A stretch of 64,000 bases of DNA, from contig NC_081409.1 in assembly GCF_030272615.1 (NCBI RefSeq), forward strand, positions 18,292,260-18,356,259. Direction: 5' to 3'. The notes beneath the pieces were generated by a model. That model had not been told where the DNA came from. It saw only the letters and a program-made list of their open reading frames with translations, and searched no databases. Within the stretch, counting starts at the first letter, position 1; each line of letters opens with the position of its first letter. This DNA comes from Cryptomeria japonica. Lineage: Eukaryota; Streptophyta; Pinopsida; Cupressales; Cupressaceae. The position numbers and the translations under genes were made by a program. Below are positions 47,090-59,900 of the stretch, one piece after another.

Positions 47090-48303
47090 TTCTTGGGGAA
47101 CCAAGCATTACGTTCAACTTTAATCCTCAAGGAGAGTTGGACACTATGATTAATTGTTCCCCTTTTTTATTCGATTTGATTGGATATGATTATGATATGA
47201 ATATACAAGATCTATGTAAAATGATAGGAAATTGAAAAGATTCATTATAAACAAAAAGATACAGGACTAGAAAGAAACATATAAATAGTTAGTATAGATC
47301 TAGAATCAAGAGATAGAGAAGAACCCGTGACAAAAATTTGGATCTATTTAAGTGTTGTACCAATGAGCTAGGTGCCCTATTCTAAAGGTGTCTTCATCAA
47401 CTGGAAGCTTTGAATTTTGGATCAAGTGGCTCATAAATATTTCCCTCCAAAATTAAGCCTAAAAGTGTCACACGAGTGAGATAATCGACACGGTCTAAGG
47501 TTTTTCAACTATTCAAAGTTTGTGATTATCACTCTTTGTCTGCTTTGTGCAATTTTGCAACTTTTGACGATCGGATTTGCACTGACTTACACAAAAAGAG
47601 GGAAAAACATTGTGATGTATAAGTGTTTTCCTAAGTCAAATCCTGTGTTGGTGTTTCCACCTTCACAACAACAATATTGGATGAAAGAGAGGTTACCCCT
47701 AGTAGGGTAGAGGTTGAAAACCTTCAAGGAAATGGTTGATATGACAAATGATTGCTTTGATGTGAAACCTATGTCTTGAAGTCTCACACAAAGCTTGATG
47801 TTTCTTAATGGATGTTAATGCATGCCTTCATCATGCATGAACACATGAAACTCGGTCATTATTGTTAAACTTGAATACTTGAATCCTTGATTGCAGGCTT
47901 GTCCTCAATTGCCTTGAAGATGCTTGATTGAATACTCAATTAGAATGCCTAATAAATTGTAGATGATATCTAAATGAGAGAGGGGATAGTATTTATATAC
48001 AACTTACACCTTTTTTAGTTTAATTTTTAGTTAAGGCCAACATTGAGGAGCACTTTCCATTACTTCCAAAGTCAATCGTTATTATTTCAAATTTAGGCCC
48101 AAAATGCTTGGACAAGAGTATTAGGCACCATAGTTCTAGCATTCTGGGCCAAGAAAAGATTTTTGAGTGGGGGATTGCACTTAATTGCATAAACAGACCC
48201 AAAACTTAGGACAATTAGACATAAATCATAAGCATGAAGCACAACCACTAAAGTGATCCCAAAATGAATGTGAAATTGTACCTGTTCACAATTTAGGATA
48301 CTA
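47090..48303 (-). repeat. Decayed LTR related to the B family
   Basis: Landmarks appear in the order of a reversed B LTR: CTCAAGGAGAGTTGG (47132), GAAAAGATTC...TATAAAC (47232), GAGAGGGGATAG...TTTATATAC (47977-48000), GGCCCAAAATG (48088), and an end resembling CACAATTTAGGATACTA (48290). The length of about 1.2 kb fits. No TSD or partner. Confidence 0.45.
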
Positions 48304-49433
48304 AAGGAAGTAATGAGTTAGTACATAGGAGATGGATTGAAAATTATGAGTTTGGGCAAGGGATATTGTAAGGGTGTAAAATCTATCCATCATTCAATGA
48401 CATCCAAAATGCATTAAAAGATATATAATTAAAAAAAATAAAAATTGGATATTAGATGTTTAATACTCAAGGTGGCTCAATGGAGTTTACTATTTTGAAG
48501 GCATTATTTAATACTATAATACAAATAGAGTCACCAATTAAGGTAAATTTTAATTATTTATCAATTACATGATTAATGGAAATATAGATCACTTGGGAAA
48601 AATTTGAGAAGAGAATATCAATGTATAATCAAGCATACAAGTTTGTTCTAAATAATTATATTCAATATAGTGCTTATTTTTGCATTATGTTTTCCACATG
48701 TAAGTATTATGAAGAGTATCATCAACAATTTTTAGCTTTACACATCTTGTAAATTTGTAAATCAATAATTTTTAATGTTATTTATGTTTTTAACTTGTTA
48801 GAAAAATTCATTTCTCAAGAATGAAACATGTTAGGTTCAACTAAAATAATTTTTTCTTTCTATTTGATAATTAGTTTCTTTCCTAAAAGACCTAGTTGAT
48901 CCTAATGTGGTGTCCATTGAAACCATTTGACAAAGATAACTATTTTTTCTTTGCCAAATCAAATTTCATACACTACAAGAAGAAGAGAAGGGTTGGGAGG
49001 CTACACCATTAAAAGAGGATGTAGAGTATACAAGTAAAAAGGTGCATTCTCTAATGTTTGATGTAAAAGAGTGGCATATTTTTGTAGAGACAAGTGTCCA
49101 TGAATGCATCAACATGTGCTTAAATGTTAAGAGCAAGATCTTGTTTATCCACATATGTCATATGATTATAATCTTTGTTCATCAAAATGTTTCCCAACAT
49201 TAGCCTTCAAAAACATTTCATTGTCATTTGATCGAGTAGCAATAGTAGGATTAAGACATGCACTCTTTTGCAAGGGAACACTAGGATCTTGAGTAACTTG
49301 TAGCATAAACAAAGACAAAATATTAGAGAGATGAGATGATAAATCAATATTAATCGTGCTCTCAAATTATAAATAAAAAATACTAAGATAAAAAATCTAG
49401 AAATAAAACACCATAAAAATAAAAAAATCTAGG
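48304..49433. other. AT-rich intergenic DNA
   Basis: No gene recognised. ATGTTAGGTTCAACTAAA near 48829 resembles the start of the LTR at 55430 and may be a fragment of that family. Confidence 0.4.
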
Positions 49434-51190
49434 TCTCTTGAAGTTTACTGATCTTTCATCCTTGAACATCGGCTTAACTTATCATCTTTATACATCACAA
49501 CATCATTGTTTTATATCTTTATGTCGTTCTCTGTCTGGAAATAATTGGACAGAATATGGTTAACACAAATTGACAAGTCTTTTTCCCGATCCAGTTCTGC
49601 CTCTGCTCGATTCTTCTCATCATCAGACTCTTGTTTCCACTGAGGATACTTTTATTTCGAATATTACTTCGATCAAGTATTTCCTTCTTTCATCAAAATA
49701 CTGTATTCGGTCACTATGGTTGTTTCCTCACCGATACCTATTTGATATTCATTGGGTTTTTATGTCGAAGAAAACTTAGGCTTCGGTGACCTCCTTTATT
49801 TTTTCCACCGAAACACTTCTTCCATCGAAATCACCATGCCCTGTCGGTGATTGGATCTATTGTCTCACCGAAGCCTTTCTTTATCCTCCCTTTTCATCTT
49901 CCACCAATAAAGTCGCATCGGTGAAACCATGCGTATCGGAGGCATACCTTTTAGCTTCCTCGAAACCTATTTCCTCATCGATAACTTTTATCGATGTAGC
50001 TTCCTTTTCCCTGATCGACATTATTCTTTCGATGAGAACATTCCTTTCAGTGAGTCCTTTTATGTTGCACCGACGGTATTATTTCCTCGAAGACCTTTTT
50101 TCCCGTCGATGAAAACCATCTCCGCTTTCCTCGATATCTTTTGTTGATGGAATTACTGCCTTTGATGAGTCTTTTCTGAAGTTCATCGACGCTTCCTTTC
50201 TTCGATGGCCCTTCTATAGAGATGAGACATCGTTGGGTCTCATCAATATTATTTGAACCCGGATATCTTAATAGGATGCTATTACACCCACTTGATGACT
50301 TGTGGGCTACCATGGTATTAATGAGTCTCTTCAAGTTAACTGATCTTTCATCCTTGAATATCGACTTATCTTATCTGTTTTATATCTTCATGTCGTTCTC
50401 TGTCTAGAAATAATTGGACAGAATATGGTTAACACAAATTGACAAGTCTTTATCCCGATCTAGTTCTGCCACTGCTCAATTCTTCTCATCATCGAACTCT
50501 TGTTTCCACCGACGATACTTTTATTTCGAATATTACTTTGATCAAGTATTTCCTTTTTTCATCGAAATACTATATTTGGTCACTATGCTTATTTCCTCAC
50601 CGATGCCTATCTGATATCCATTGGGTTTTTATGTCGAAGAACCTCGGGCTTCAGTGACCTCCTTTATTTTTTCCACCAAAACACTTCTTCCATCGAAATC
50701 ATCATACCCTGTCGATGAATGGATCTATTGTCTCACCAAAGCCTTTCTTTATCCTCCCTTATCATCTTCCACCAATAAGTCACATCGGTGAAACCATGCG
50801 TATCGGAGGCATGCCTTTTAGCTTCCTCGAAACCTATTTCCTCATCAATATCTTTTATCGATGTAGCTTCCTTTTGCCTGATCGACATTATTCTTTCGAT
50901 GAGAACATTCCTTTTGATGAGTTCTTTTTATGTTGCACTGATGGTATTATCTCCTCGAAGACCTTTTCCCGTCGATAAAAACCATCTTCGCTTTCCTCAA
51001 TATCTTTTGTCGATGGAATTACTGTCTTCGATGAGTCTTTTTCTGAAGTTCATCGGCGCTTCCTTTATTCGATGGCCCTTCTATATCGATGAGACATCGT
51101 TGGGTCTCATCGATATTATTTGAACCCGGATATCTTAATAGGATGATATTACACCCGCTTGATGACTTATGGGCTACCATGGTATTAATG
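49434..51190 (+). repeat. Tandem duplication of about 890 bp
   Basis: Unit 1 is 49434-50325 and unit 2 is 50326-51190, aligned throughout with scattered substitutions and small indels. The units are rich in short words TCGATGA, TCATCGA and TCGGTGA. Short frames (for example 49786-50112) appear in both but are interrupted differently, so I do not call them genes. Each may be an LTR or part of one; the ends do not show clear TG...CA. Confidence 0.85.
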
Positions 51191-51564
51191 AAAATGATGA
51201 TTATATAACCATTTTCATTCTCTTATTCAGTTTTATCCATCTTAGACTTAGATGTTTAAGTATTTCCTCCTTATATTTGATCACTCCTAAATTTAGTTTT
51301 TTCAGTCTTGTCGCTCTACTAAGATAAGCTTTAAGACTAGAAGGAGGCAATACCTTACATTAATGAGCATAGGTATATAAACGTGCTGGCATATCTCGCT
51401 CTCGGATATATGTGATCATGGATATATAGGTATTATTATTTATGTAGATATTGTCTTCTTTTAGGACTAACACTTACCTAGCTATCCTCATCTCTATTTT
51501 ACCTTTTCGGTCCCCTATATTCTTGATGTTTTGTCTCTTGTTCTGTTCTTAAGAAGCTTTCAGG

Positions 51565-51795
51565 CTTTAATGTCTCTAGGTTGCTTTAACTTAGCTTCAT
51601 AATTTTGTTAAGCTATGTATATGCTATGCGTCATCCTCTTCCCTATGTATGATCGGCCCCAACCACCTTTAGGCTTTTAGACTTTAATGTCTCTAGATTG
51701 CTTTAACTTAGCTTCGTAATTTTGTTAAGTTGTGTATATGCTATGCGTCATCCTCTTCCCTGTGTTTGATCGGCCCCAACCACCTTCAGGCTTTC
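51565..51795 (+). repeat. Tandem duplication of about 117 bp
   Basis: Units 51565-51681 and 51682-51795, both CTTTAATGTCTCTAG...GATCGGCCCCAACCACCTT, directly before the dinucleotide repeat. Confidence 0.85.
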
Positions 51796-51812
51796 TAGGC
51801 CTTCCATGGTTG

Positions 51813-51814
<2 letters not shown>

Positions 51815-51903
<89 letters not shown>

Positions 51904-51952
51904 CACACACATATATATACATATACACACACACACACACACACACATATAT

Positions 51953-51986
<34 letters not shown>

Positions 51987-52013
51987 GTATATATATGTAT
52001 ATATATACATGTA

Positions 52014-52054
<41 letters not shown>

Positions 52055-52090
52055 TTGTATTTATATACATGTATGTGTATATGTATGTAT

Positions 52091-52130
<40 letters not shown>
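51815..52130. repeat. Compound dinucleotide microsatellite
   Basis: 316 bp of (AT)n, (CA)n, (TA)n, then (TG)n blocks. CA-rich DNA in the left half and TG-rich in the right half make the tract largely self-complementary. All frames through it are artefacts. Confidence 0.97.
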
Positions 52131-52135
<5 letters not shown>

Positions 52136-53032
52136 CATATATTTATATTTGTATTTATATTTCTATACATCTTATATATTAGGATTTTGTTCATACTCGC
52201 ATCTATATAATCATATTCATATATAGTTTCCTATTTTCCTGCCTGTTTTCTCGGTTTTAAGTTAAATCGGTCTCAGATGCATATGTCAATTTTCCTCTTT
52301 CTTCCCAGTAATCTCCAGCATCATATTATTAGATTAAGGGTCGACCTGATAAAATTTTATCTCACTTAAAGCTTTCCCATGACACTCAATAAGGGCCTGG
52401 AAGGCTCTCGAACCATATTCTTTAAGATGGTAGCTCCCCACGATCTCTTTTCAGGAATATTTATGGAATTTGCCTCGTTAATATTTATTGAGTTTATACT
52501 CTTCGATGGGTAATCACTCTCGCATTATGTTTCTAGAGATTTTTTGAGACTAATATTTTGAGTTGTGTATCCTAATAGGGTGACCATCCAGGCAAGTATG
52601 ATATATTGTCTAAGTTGACCTGTTTGGTTTTCCTTTTCCTAACATTCTGGTGAGAGTTTTTCTCAAGATTTTGTGCAGCATAAGGAGCAGAGGATGCTTA
52701 ACCCTGTGTTTCAGGAATAGCAAGAACTGTCGCCCACAAATGGCAGCATCACCCCAAGAGATGGGCAATCTGTTGCTCAACTTTACACAGAGGATTTCTA
52801 CATACAATCTTCATTATTTTGGACAAGTTCCCTTTGTGATCTTCTATCTCCATTTTGTATAGCATTCTTAATTTTTTCTGATCCTTGAGGGATCTGGGCT
52901 AGACCGGAGGTTTTCTTCCCTTCATTCTTTCCTATTGGTGCCCACACCGAATGGAGGTGTAAATGTAAATCTATCTATTTTTTAAATTAATAAAATTCTT
53001 TGGCCTTGGCCTTTTATCGATCAAAAAAAAAA
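52131..53032 (+). other. Non-coding stretch ending in a LINE-like 3' tail
   Basis: The last part (about 52600-53032) ends TTAATAAAATTCTTTGGCC...TCGATC plus an 11-base A run, as in a 5'-truncated retroposon. I could not find a matching TSD. The 70-codon frames at 52610-52862 show no known domain. Confidence 0.35.
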
Positions 53033-53426
53033 AGGTGGGTGAATAGGCAAAATTAAGGTCACATAATGAAGCTTAAAATCTATAAGAAAAAATATAGCTA
53101 TGAAGAACCAAAAAAGATGAATATAGCCCTAATAAAATTAATTGTACATATGAACATCTTGATTAAAAAGAAGAATAAATCCTATGAGGTGTAAGAATAT
53201 CGACCCAAAAGATAAAGAAATAAAGTATTTTGCATACTTTATCTAAATAATCTAAGAATGATAAAAATGCAAACAATTAAGTGAAATTTGTTGAGAAATA
53301 TACAAGTTCTAATACCAAAGGTAAGGAAATTCAAATCCATCCAAATAATTAAAATATGAGATACAAGGCCTAAACAACTATAACATGAAAATCTGAAACT
53401 TGAGTTGCCTTAATGTGGAAATACAA

Positions 53427-55429
53427 TGCTTAGATCCATCTTCGTTATGATGCTAAAAACCAGCCTACATAACATGTTTATTAACACCACCTTATGTGAA
53501 CTTATAAAAACAAATAAATCACAATAAGATAGCAACAAAGAGGCACAAACGAACAAAAATTTTGAATGGTTCCAAATGGCTCTCCTGCCTCTGTAGATTT
53601 TTTCAAACTTGACTGCTTGCCTGAGTCCGTTGATCCGATACTGAGGGTTGCTTCCATTAGCATCGGTGTGCAGGGTGTGGGTAGTGTGTATGTCGTTGCT
53701 TTGGTTGGGCCATTGGTAACTCCATTGGAGGTTTCTTGAAGGTGGATGAGGCCACGTCTTCTATGGAGCAATCTACCTTTTCCCGCATTTTAATTGACAT
53801 TGACATCTCTTCACCTCTCTAAAGAGATGTGATTCTTATGGTTGGGGATGTGCCCTGGACGCAACTGTTGGATTATGAGTGTCACCCCTTTCGTTGTCAG
53901 AAATGCTTCTCAATAGGTCATCTTGCTTCGGATTGTTCTATTCCTCGTCATAGGGATGCTTCTACTTGGTGGAAGAATGCTAATGTAGATCATTTGATGG
54001 TCATGGTTGGCTTCTCCCATGAGGATGATGCCTTCTCCCAGGAGGAGGTTGTGCCCCTCACTATTGCAGATGCTCCTATTGATCCTCTCACTTCTATTGT
54101 TTTGGCCTCCTATCTTGAGGCCCCCACTCTTGTTCCACAACCTCATTCTACTCCTACTAAACCTACTTCTAATGTTGTTTTTTTGCAAACACCTTCTCTT
54201 AGTTTGCTATAGCAATCTGATTCCATGGTGGATAGCTTTGCTACAGGGACCTGACCTCCCCACCAGATCCTTTCGTTGTGGACCCTTGTGATAATATTGC
54301 CCGTGCTGTCATTTGTCACAGGTAGAAGGGGAAGCCTTCCCCCATCCTCCAAACCCGTCTTTGTCAAGGCCTAGGTGCTTCTCCCCCTCCTTGAGCTAAG
54401 TTTTGGTTTTTTAGCTTGACAAGTGTTTCTTCTTGCATGTTTTGTTGTGGAAGTGTCGTCATGGCTAGTATTTGTTTTGATCTTCATAGTTGCGATTAAT
54501 GTTTTGTTAATGTGCTACTACTTGATATGTGTTTGGCTTTACGCCCTCTAGATTGTTGTATTTGGGGACAACATCCCTGTTTTGTTGCTTTTAATATCAA
54601 AAAACAAAGAGGCACAAACCAACAACATAAGAGCATCACATAACACAAGATTTACATAGAGAAACCCTCATATGAAAAAAAAACTCCGCCAAGAAGTATG
54701 CCAAATATGAATTATCAATAAATAAATGTGATTACAATGCATTCACTTTCATTCTCCTCTTTGTCTCCAACATGGTAACATGTGTACCTATGAACAACCT
54801 CCTTATGTCTCCAACCTATCCTTGTTCATGTAGAGTAACTCTACTTTCACTTGTTCTTCAATACTTGATACATGCAGGGATTTGTTCATATAGAATGACA
54901 AGAGCTCCAAACCTCCAAACAAAGTGTCCAAGTAAGACACTTCATTCCAAATGTCACCAACCTCTAGATTACCTTCGTAGAAGTCGAAAAGAACATCAGT
55001 TTTGGCTCTCATATTTTCCCACTTGAACACCCAAACATGGAAGAAAAAGATTGCATTAAATACAATAAAATGACGAAATACCAAGAGACATTTATTGCCT
55101 CTTTCAAGCACCCACTTAGAGAAGCCCAAAAGAATCATTTGTCCATGTCCCATGTCATTAATCATCTCAATATAGACGTCCACATGTAGGTAAAACAATA
55201 TTAAATAATTGTGTTCACAACCTACCTTAACTATTACTGGTAGAAAATAAATGAATGCTTTCCAAACAATAGTGAAAATAAATATTAAAGGATATTTACC
55301 AGTACACTTGAGTGCCCTAGGACACTTTCCAAAGATGTTGCAACCATGTCATAGGATTTACAACGTAGATGACACCTTAATCCTAACAAAGTTAACCTAG
55401 ATTAATTTATATAGTTGGATTGATAAACA
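53427..55429 (-). repeat. LTR copy 1 of an abutting LTR pair, interrupted by a retroposon
   Basis: 53427-53550 plus 54603-55429 aligns with 55430-56348. It ends GATAAACA immediately followed by the TGTTAAGTTC start of copy 2. The left edge is diverged, so its start is approximate. In sense it contains the block CACGTAAAT...TGTTATGTGATGCTC typical of plant copia LTRs. Confidence 0.65.
53551..54602 (+). mobile_element. 5'-truncated retroposon with a DUF4283/zinc-knuckle ORF1 and no ORF2
   Basis: The 17-bp direct repeat aacaaagaggcacaaac (53534-53550 and 54603-54619) flanks the insert, and the paralogous LTR at about 55550 shows the empty site. Sense coding includes LKVDEATSSME, then after a TAA (53819) VPWTQLLDYECHPF and the zinc knuckle CQKCFSIGHLASDC (about 53901-53942). 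An Asp/Glu/Pro-rich C-terminus follows, ending near 54395 in KGKPSPILQTRL...LGASPPP. Some 200 bp later comes TTTTAATATCAAAAAAC. In plant L1 elements this domain pair is ORF1 and ORF2 should follow; it does not. Confidence 0.75.
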
Positions 55430-56348
55430 TGTTAAGTTCAACTAAATAAATTATGGTGCTAAAAATCAACCTACATAACATACTTAACAATACCAAATTA
55501 TGTGAACTTAGAAAAATAAATGATAAATATCACAATAAGGTATCAACAAAGAGGCACAAATCAACAACATAGGAGCATCACATAACGCACAATTTACGTG
55601 GAAAAACCCTAGTGAGAAAAAAATCTACCAAGGTCAAGTATACATTATCAATACATTCACTTCCATTCTCCTCTCTATCTCCAACATGCTAACATGTATA
55701 CTTGTTAACAACCTCTTTATGTCTCCCACCTCTTTTCATTCTTGTAGATTAACTCTACTTTCACTCATTCTTCACTACTTTCTACATCCAAGGAGTTGTT
55801 TAATGACAAGAGCTCCAAAACCACCATACAAGATGTCGAAATAAGACACTTCATTCTAAATGTCCCCAACCCTTGGATTACCTCCATGGAAGTTGAAAGA
55901 ACATCAATTTTGGCTCTAATACTTTCCCTCCAACTTGGGCATCCAAGCATGGAATATAAACATTACATTAAATGCAATAAATAATGGAATACCAAGAGAC
56001 ATTTTTGCCTCTTCCAAACACCCACTTAGAGAAGCCCAAAGGTAACCCCAACGATCACTCGTGTCCACTTCTCATGTCATTAATTATCTCAATATAGACA
56101 TCCACGTGGGAAAACCAATATTAAATAATTGTTTTACAACCCACCTTAACTAATGCTAGTGGGAACCCATCAACCTTTATGAATGTATTACAAATAATAG
56201 TGAAAATAAATGTTACAAGATATATTCCCAATGCCGTATGACAGTTTTCAAAAATGTTACAACAATGTCATTGGATTTATATGGTAGATGGCACCTTAAT
56301 CCTAACGAAGTTAACCTAGATCAACTTATATAGCTGAATTGATAAACA
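55430..56348 (-). repeat. LTR copy 2 of an abutting LTR pair
   Basis: 919 bp from TGTTAAGTTC to TTGATAAACA on the plus strand. No internal region lies between it and copy 1. Frames such as 55765-55950 mirror those in copy 1 (54803-55198) and are explained by the duplication. Confidence 0.7.
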
Positions 56349-58871
56349 TCAATATATATCTAAAAACAAAATAAGAGGATAAATGCACTTAAATTTGGGA
56401 ACAATAATGAGCAAACGTCATTGACATTTTGCATGAATCATTTGTCATGTGTACAATAATAGATACTTTTGATGTCCTCAATTTCAAAAAAAATTACAAT
56501 AATCCACATATGCAATGAGACAGTTACATAATCTCTCACAAGAAGTCACCATAACTCTCCCAAATCCACCACAACAAACCATATCACATACTTCCAGAAA
56601 GTAACCATAAATAAAGATAGAAATTGTGGAGACATAACATGCTCTACGAACACCTCAAAGTGCTAAGTTGTGCGATGTAAGATCTTCATAAACCCAACTA
56701 AAAAGCCCTAACACCACCTAGTTGTTCAATCTCATAAATCAAATTGAAATATGCATCTCACAGAACAACAATCTTAATTGAGATAACAATAATCTTAATG
56801 CCATCTTTATGCAAGGTGAGATTCCTGCTCGCTAACGAGGGGGATTCATTAGACTTACGAAAAACTTCGCTAAAAATAAACTTGATTTCATTTTCCTCAA
56901 ACTTTAAAACCCAGGTCACTAACCTAGGAGGCAGAAAATTAAATACTCTACACAAACAAAACTTAAACCATGTTTCAAATGTAAGATAGCGGTTCCATAG
57001 AAGTTTCCTTAAAAAGAAATCAGGAGGTGCTGCTGAGAAAATATAGGAGTATTTCACATGCAGATGGTCCCATAAATTTATAGCACTAAACAAATTTAAA
57101 AATTTCAAGCTCAGAAATTTTATAAAGCTTGTTGTCTCCTCTTCTTTTTAAAGTAACAAATGCTAAAAATTAAGCTGAAATTGATTTTAGCAATAGCTAT
57201 GCTAAAACTTGCAAATGCATTACATAGGGCAAAAAATCTCCTACGTTGATGGGGGAATTTTCAGCCCCAACCTAACGGCACCCACTACAAATTTCAGAAT
57301 CAAAAAATAGGGGCAACCATTTCTGAGGATAAGATTCCATTTATACAATATCAGATTTTTCCTTCATATAAATAAATCCTAAAGCCCCTCAATGGGGCCA
57401 ATTACTAAGTGATAATGGTTTTTAACTTTTTATCCTAAATATAAACAAACTTTAACGGTTAAATTTAAGAAATCCCTGATGGAGGGAAGGGAATAAAACC
57501 ATTAACAATAAAGAAATAGAGTGCTCAAACACAACATGCTATTTGTTGCAGATCCAGTTTTTGACAAGCCTTCAAATTCTAACCTGACCTTTTAGTTTAT
57601 TTAAATAAACTGCTTTTTTCTATGGATTTATTCCAACAAACAAACCATATCTGCTCTTTACAAGAATTGTTACACTCTTTTATGAAATCGGTGATGCTTC
57701 TTACAAGAATTGTTACACATCCAATTAAAAAATGCTGAAAATGCATAATTTGTCTCTTTGCAAACACGAATTTGCAACAATATATGTTATATGGTGGTTA
57801 AACAATTTATACAGAATGATCATTTGGTGTGTGAAGGTATCACAGAGCTTGATCTCTTGATACATTTTGTACAGACGTAAAAGCACACACTGCCTGGATT
57901 GGCATTGATGATGAAAGGGATTTGGATAATAATGTCAGTTGGCTGTACCCTCTTTTTCTATAGAATCCTTTTCTTTCCTCTTCATGCACTCGAGAATACT
58001 AGGTCAATTCAAGTTACTGACAAATGCACCTAAGGGACAACAATGTAGAAATATGCATATGTTCAACCACACTTCCATTTATATTTATCCAGTTTCTAAT
58101 CCATCATCAAACAAAATGGTCGAGTAAAAATACAATTGTCCAAATTTATAACTAAAAGTGCCAAATTTACCAAGGGCCAAGACAAATATAATCTTGCTTG
58201 TAAAAAACAATTATGCCCCACTTCTCTGAAAGGAGAATTCTAACTACATTTAAACCTGCTTAACGGTACTCTAGAGATTCTGGGACTTAAGAACATGGAG
58301 CGTGATTTCAGGGATAACCAAAAAGTTACCAGATTTGGGGAATGGCAAAGGGACACCTCTAATAATCATAGTAAATTCACCCTGCTGAATTTGCAATGGT
58401 AATCCTCACCCCTTTAGCTCAAGGTTTTTAACTTTCTTTTATTTCTATGCACTAAATGGGCGTCCTGAAAAAGGGGACATCTCCTCCATGACCCCAAGTC
58501 CCTACCACATCCAGGGCATCAACTGTAGTTCCGGGTATGCATCGCCATAGAACACTCAATCTCCCATGAAATTATGCACTCATATGTAATGTAGACAACT
58601 AGATGTGTACTTCCAACTGTTAACATAGGCAAAAGATAGCAAGAGCATCAAAAATATATTGAGAGCAATTCATTTTCTTTGCATTATTAAAATGCGAGAA
58701 GGTAATATACTCTATGCACATAAATTTATGTCATTAGCCACTAAATAAAACACGTTGGCAAACTGAACATGCCACAAATGAACTACATTGTTCCCACAGG
58801 GAAAGCTAGTCAAGTTAAATGACAGTATCGTATTAACTTTTATAATACTTGTAAAATAATTGTAAATGATG
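56349..58871. other. Intergenic DNA downstream of the EFG1-like gene
   Basis: No gene recognised. The 116-codon minus frame at 56758-57108 has no known motif. The part nearest 58871 would hold the 3' UTR of the minus-strand gene; I see no unmistakable poly(A) signal. Confidence 0.4.
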
Positions 58872-59900
58872 TTATTTTTTCTTCTTTGGTCGCCGTTTTC
58901 TTCGTGGCTTCTTTTGGGCATCAGAGTTGGAACTCAAGCTGCCACCCTGACTAGAGGTGTTCTTTAAACACTTCTGGCTATTACTCGAGGGACCACCTAA
59001 CCTTCTGCTTGAAACGTGGGATCTGGCCTTCCCTGCAGTTGTATGGCTACTGGATGGGCGGCCACTTCTTGATGGAACCCCACTGCTGGTACTTGTAGAT
59101 GGGTTGGTCCATGGCCGAGGAGGGGGCATCAGGTCCCTAGCAGATTTCTGCCTCTGCAAAAAGCATGGCTCAATACACATAAAATTAGGAAGAAACTACA
59201 ATTTGAAGGCATTGTTTCTCTTACTAACCTTATTTTTCTCATCACTTGACATGCCAGAAGTAGCTTTCCCAGAAGCACTTGAAGCTGGTTCTCTGCTTGA
59301 AAACAAAAAGAAAAATGTTGAATTTTCTGACTTAACTAATGGTCTACCTTAGAACAAACCAAAGTTTTAAATTCTCACAAACTTATGTTAAGTTGTTAAC
59401 AAATTGAAATAAATATACATTGTCTGATATAGCTTGCTTTCATCTAGTTATGAAATTTGCATTTCATATATACAGTCTCTGAATGCCAATGATCCTAGAA
59501 TCCCTTGAATAACAAAATGAAAGAACAGCTATAGTCACATTCACCTGGTGCTTTTATCTGTCCATTCATCATCAGCATCAACTTCATCACTAGAGCTACC
59601 CGCCATGAAGAATTCATCCTCACTAATGTCCATGGCTCCATCATCATCACTGCCAGTTTCTGTAAAGAAAAATGAAGATTGTAGATCACTCGATAAAAAT
59701 AAATTCACGTCATTCAATACAATTCTACTTCCAAATAAAGTAACTCTCTTGACAAACTAACCTTCAAGATCGACACCTGAGGCTGCAGCAGCAGCAAGGT
59801 TTGCTTTAATTTGTTCACGCAATTTATTCCTTTTCCCAACTAGCTCTGGATCATTTACTCCCATAAATATAGAAATGTACTTTTCTGTTTTCGGAAAGAA
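58872..59900 (-). CDS. EFG1: EFG1-like rRNA-processing protein, last four exons
   Basis: Exons in order of translation: 59762-59900, 59545-59659, 59229-59292, 58872-59153, all with GT/AG borders and matching phases (introns 102, 252 and 75 bp). Exon 1 reads FFPKTEKYISIF, then RNKLREQIKANL and AAAAASGVDLE. The next exons give the acidic EETGSDDDG and DEFFMAGSSSDE, then SGKATSGMSSDEKNK. The last has LMPPPRP, a Ser-rich stretch and the basic end KKPRRKRRPKKKK. This matches what I know of plant EFG1-like proteins, nucleolar factors in early 18S rRNA maturation. The N-terminal half, with the conserved basic helix region, must lie in exons upstream (higher coordinates); I found none before the copia element, so that intron probably exceeds 4 kb. 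Open frames and intact splice sites suggest a working gene. Confidence 0.82.

Noticed and set aside
51725-52226. Several frames across the dinucleotide tract
   Set aside because: They are periodic Thr-His, Cys-Val or Tyr-Ile translations of a microsatellite.
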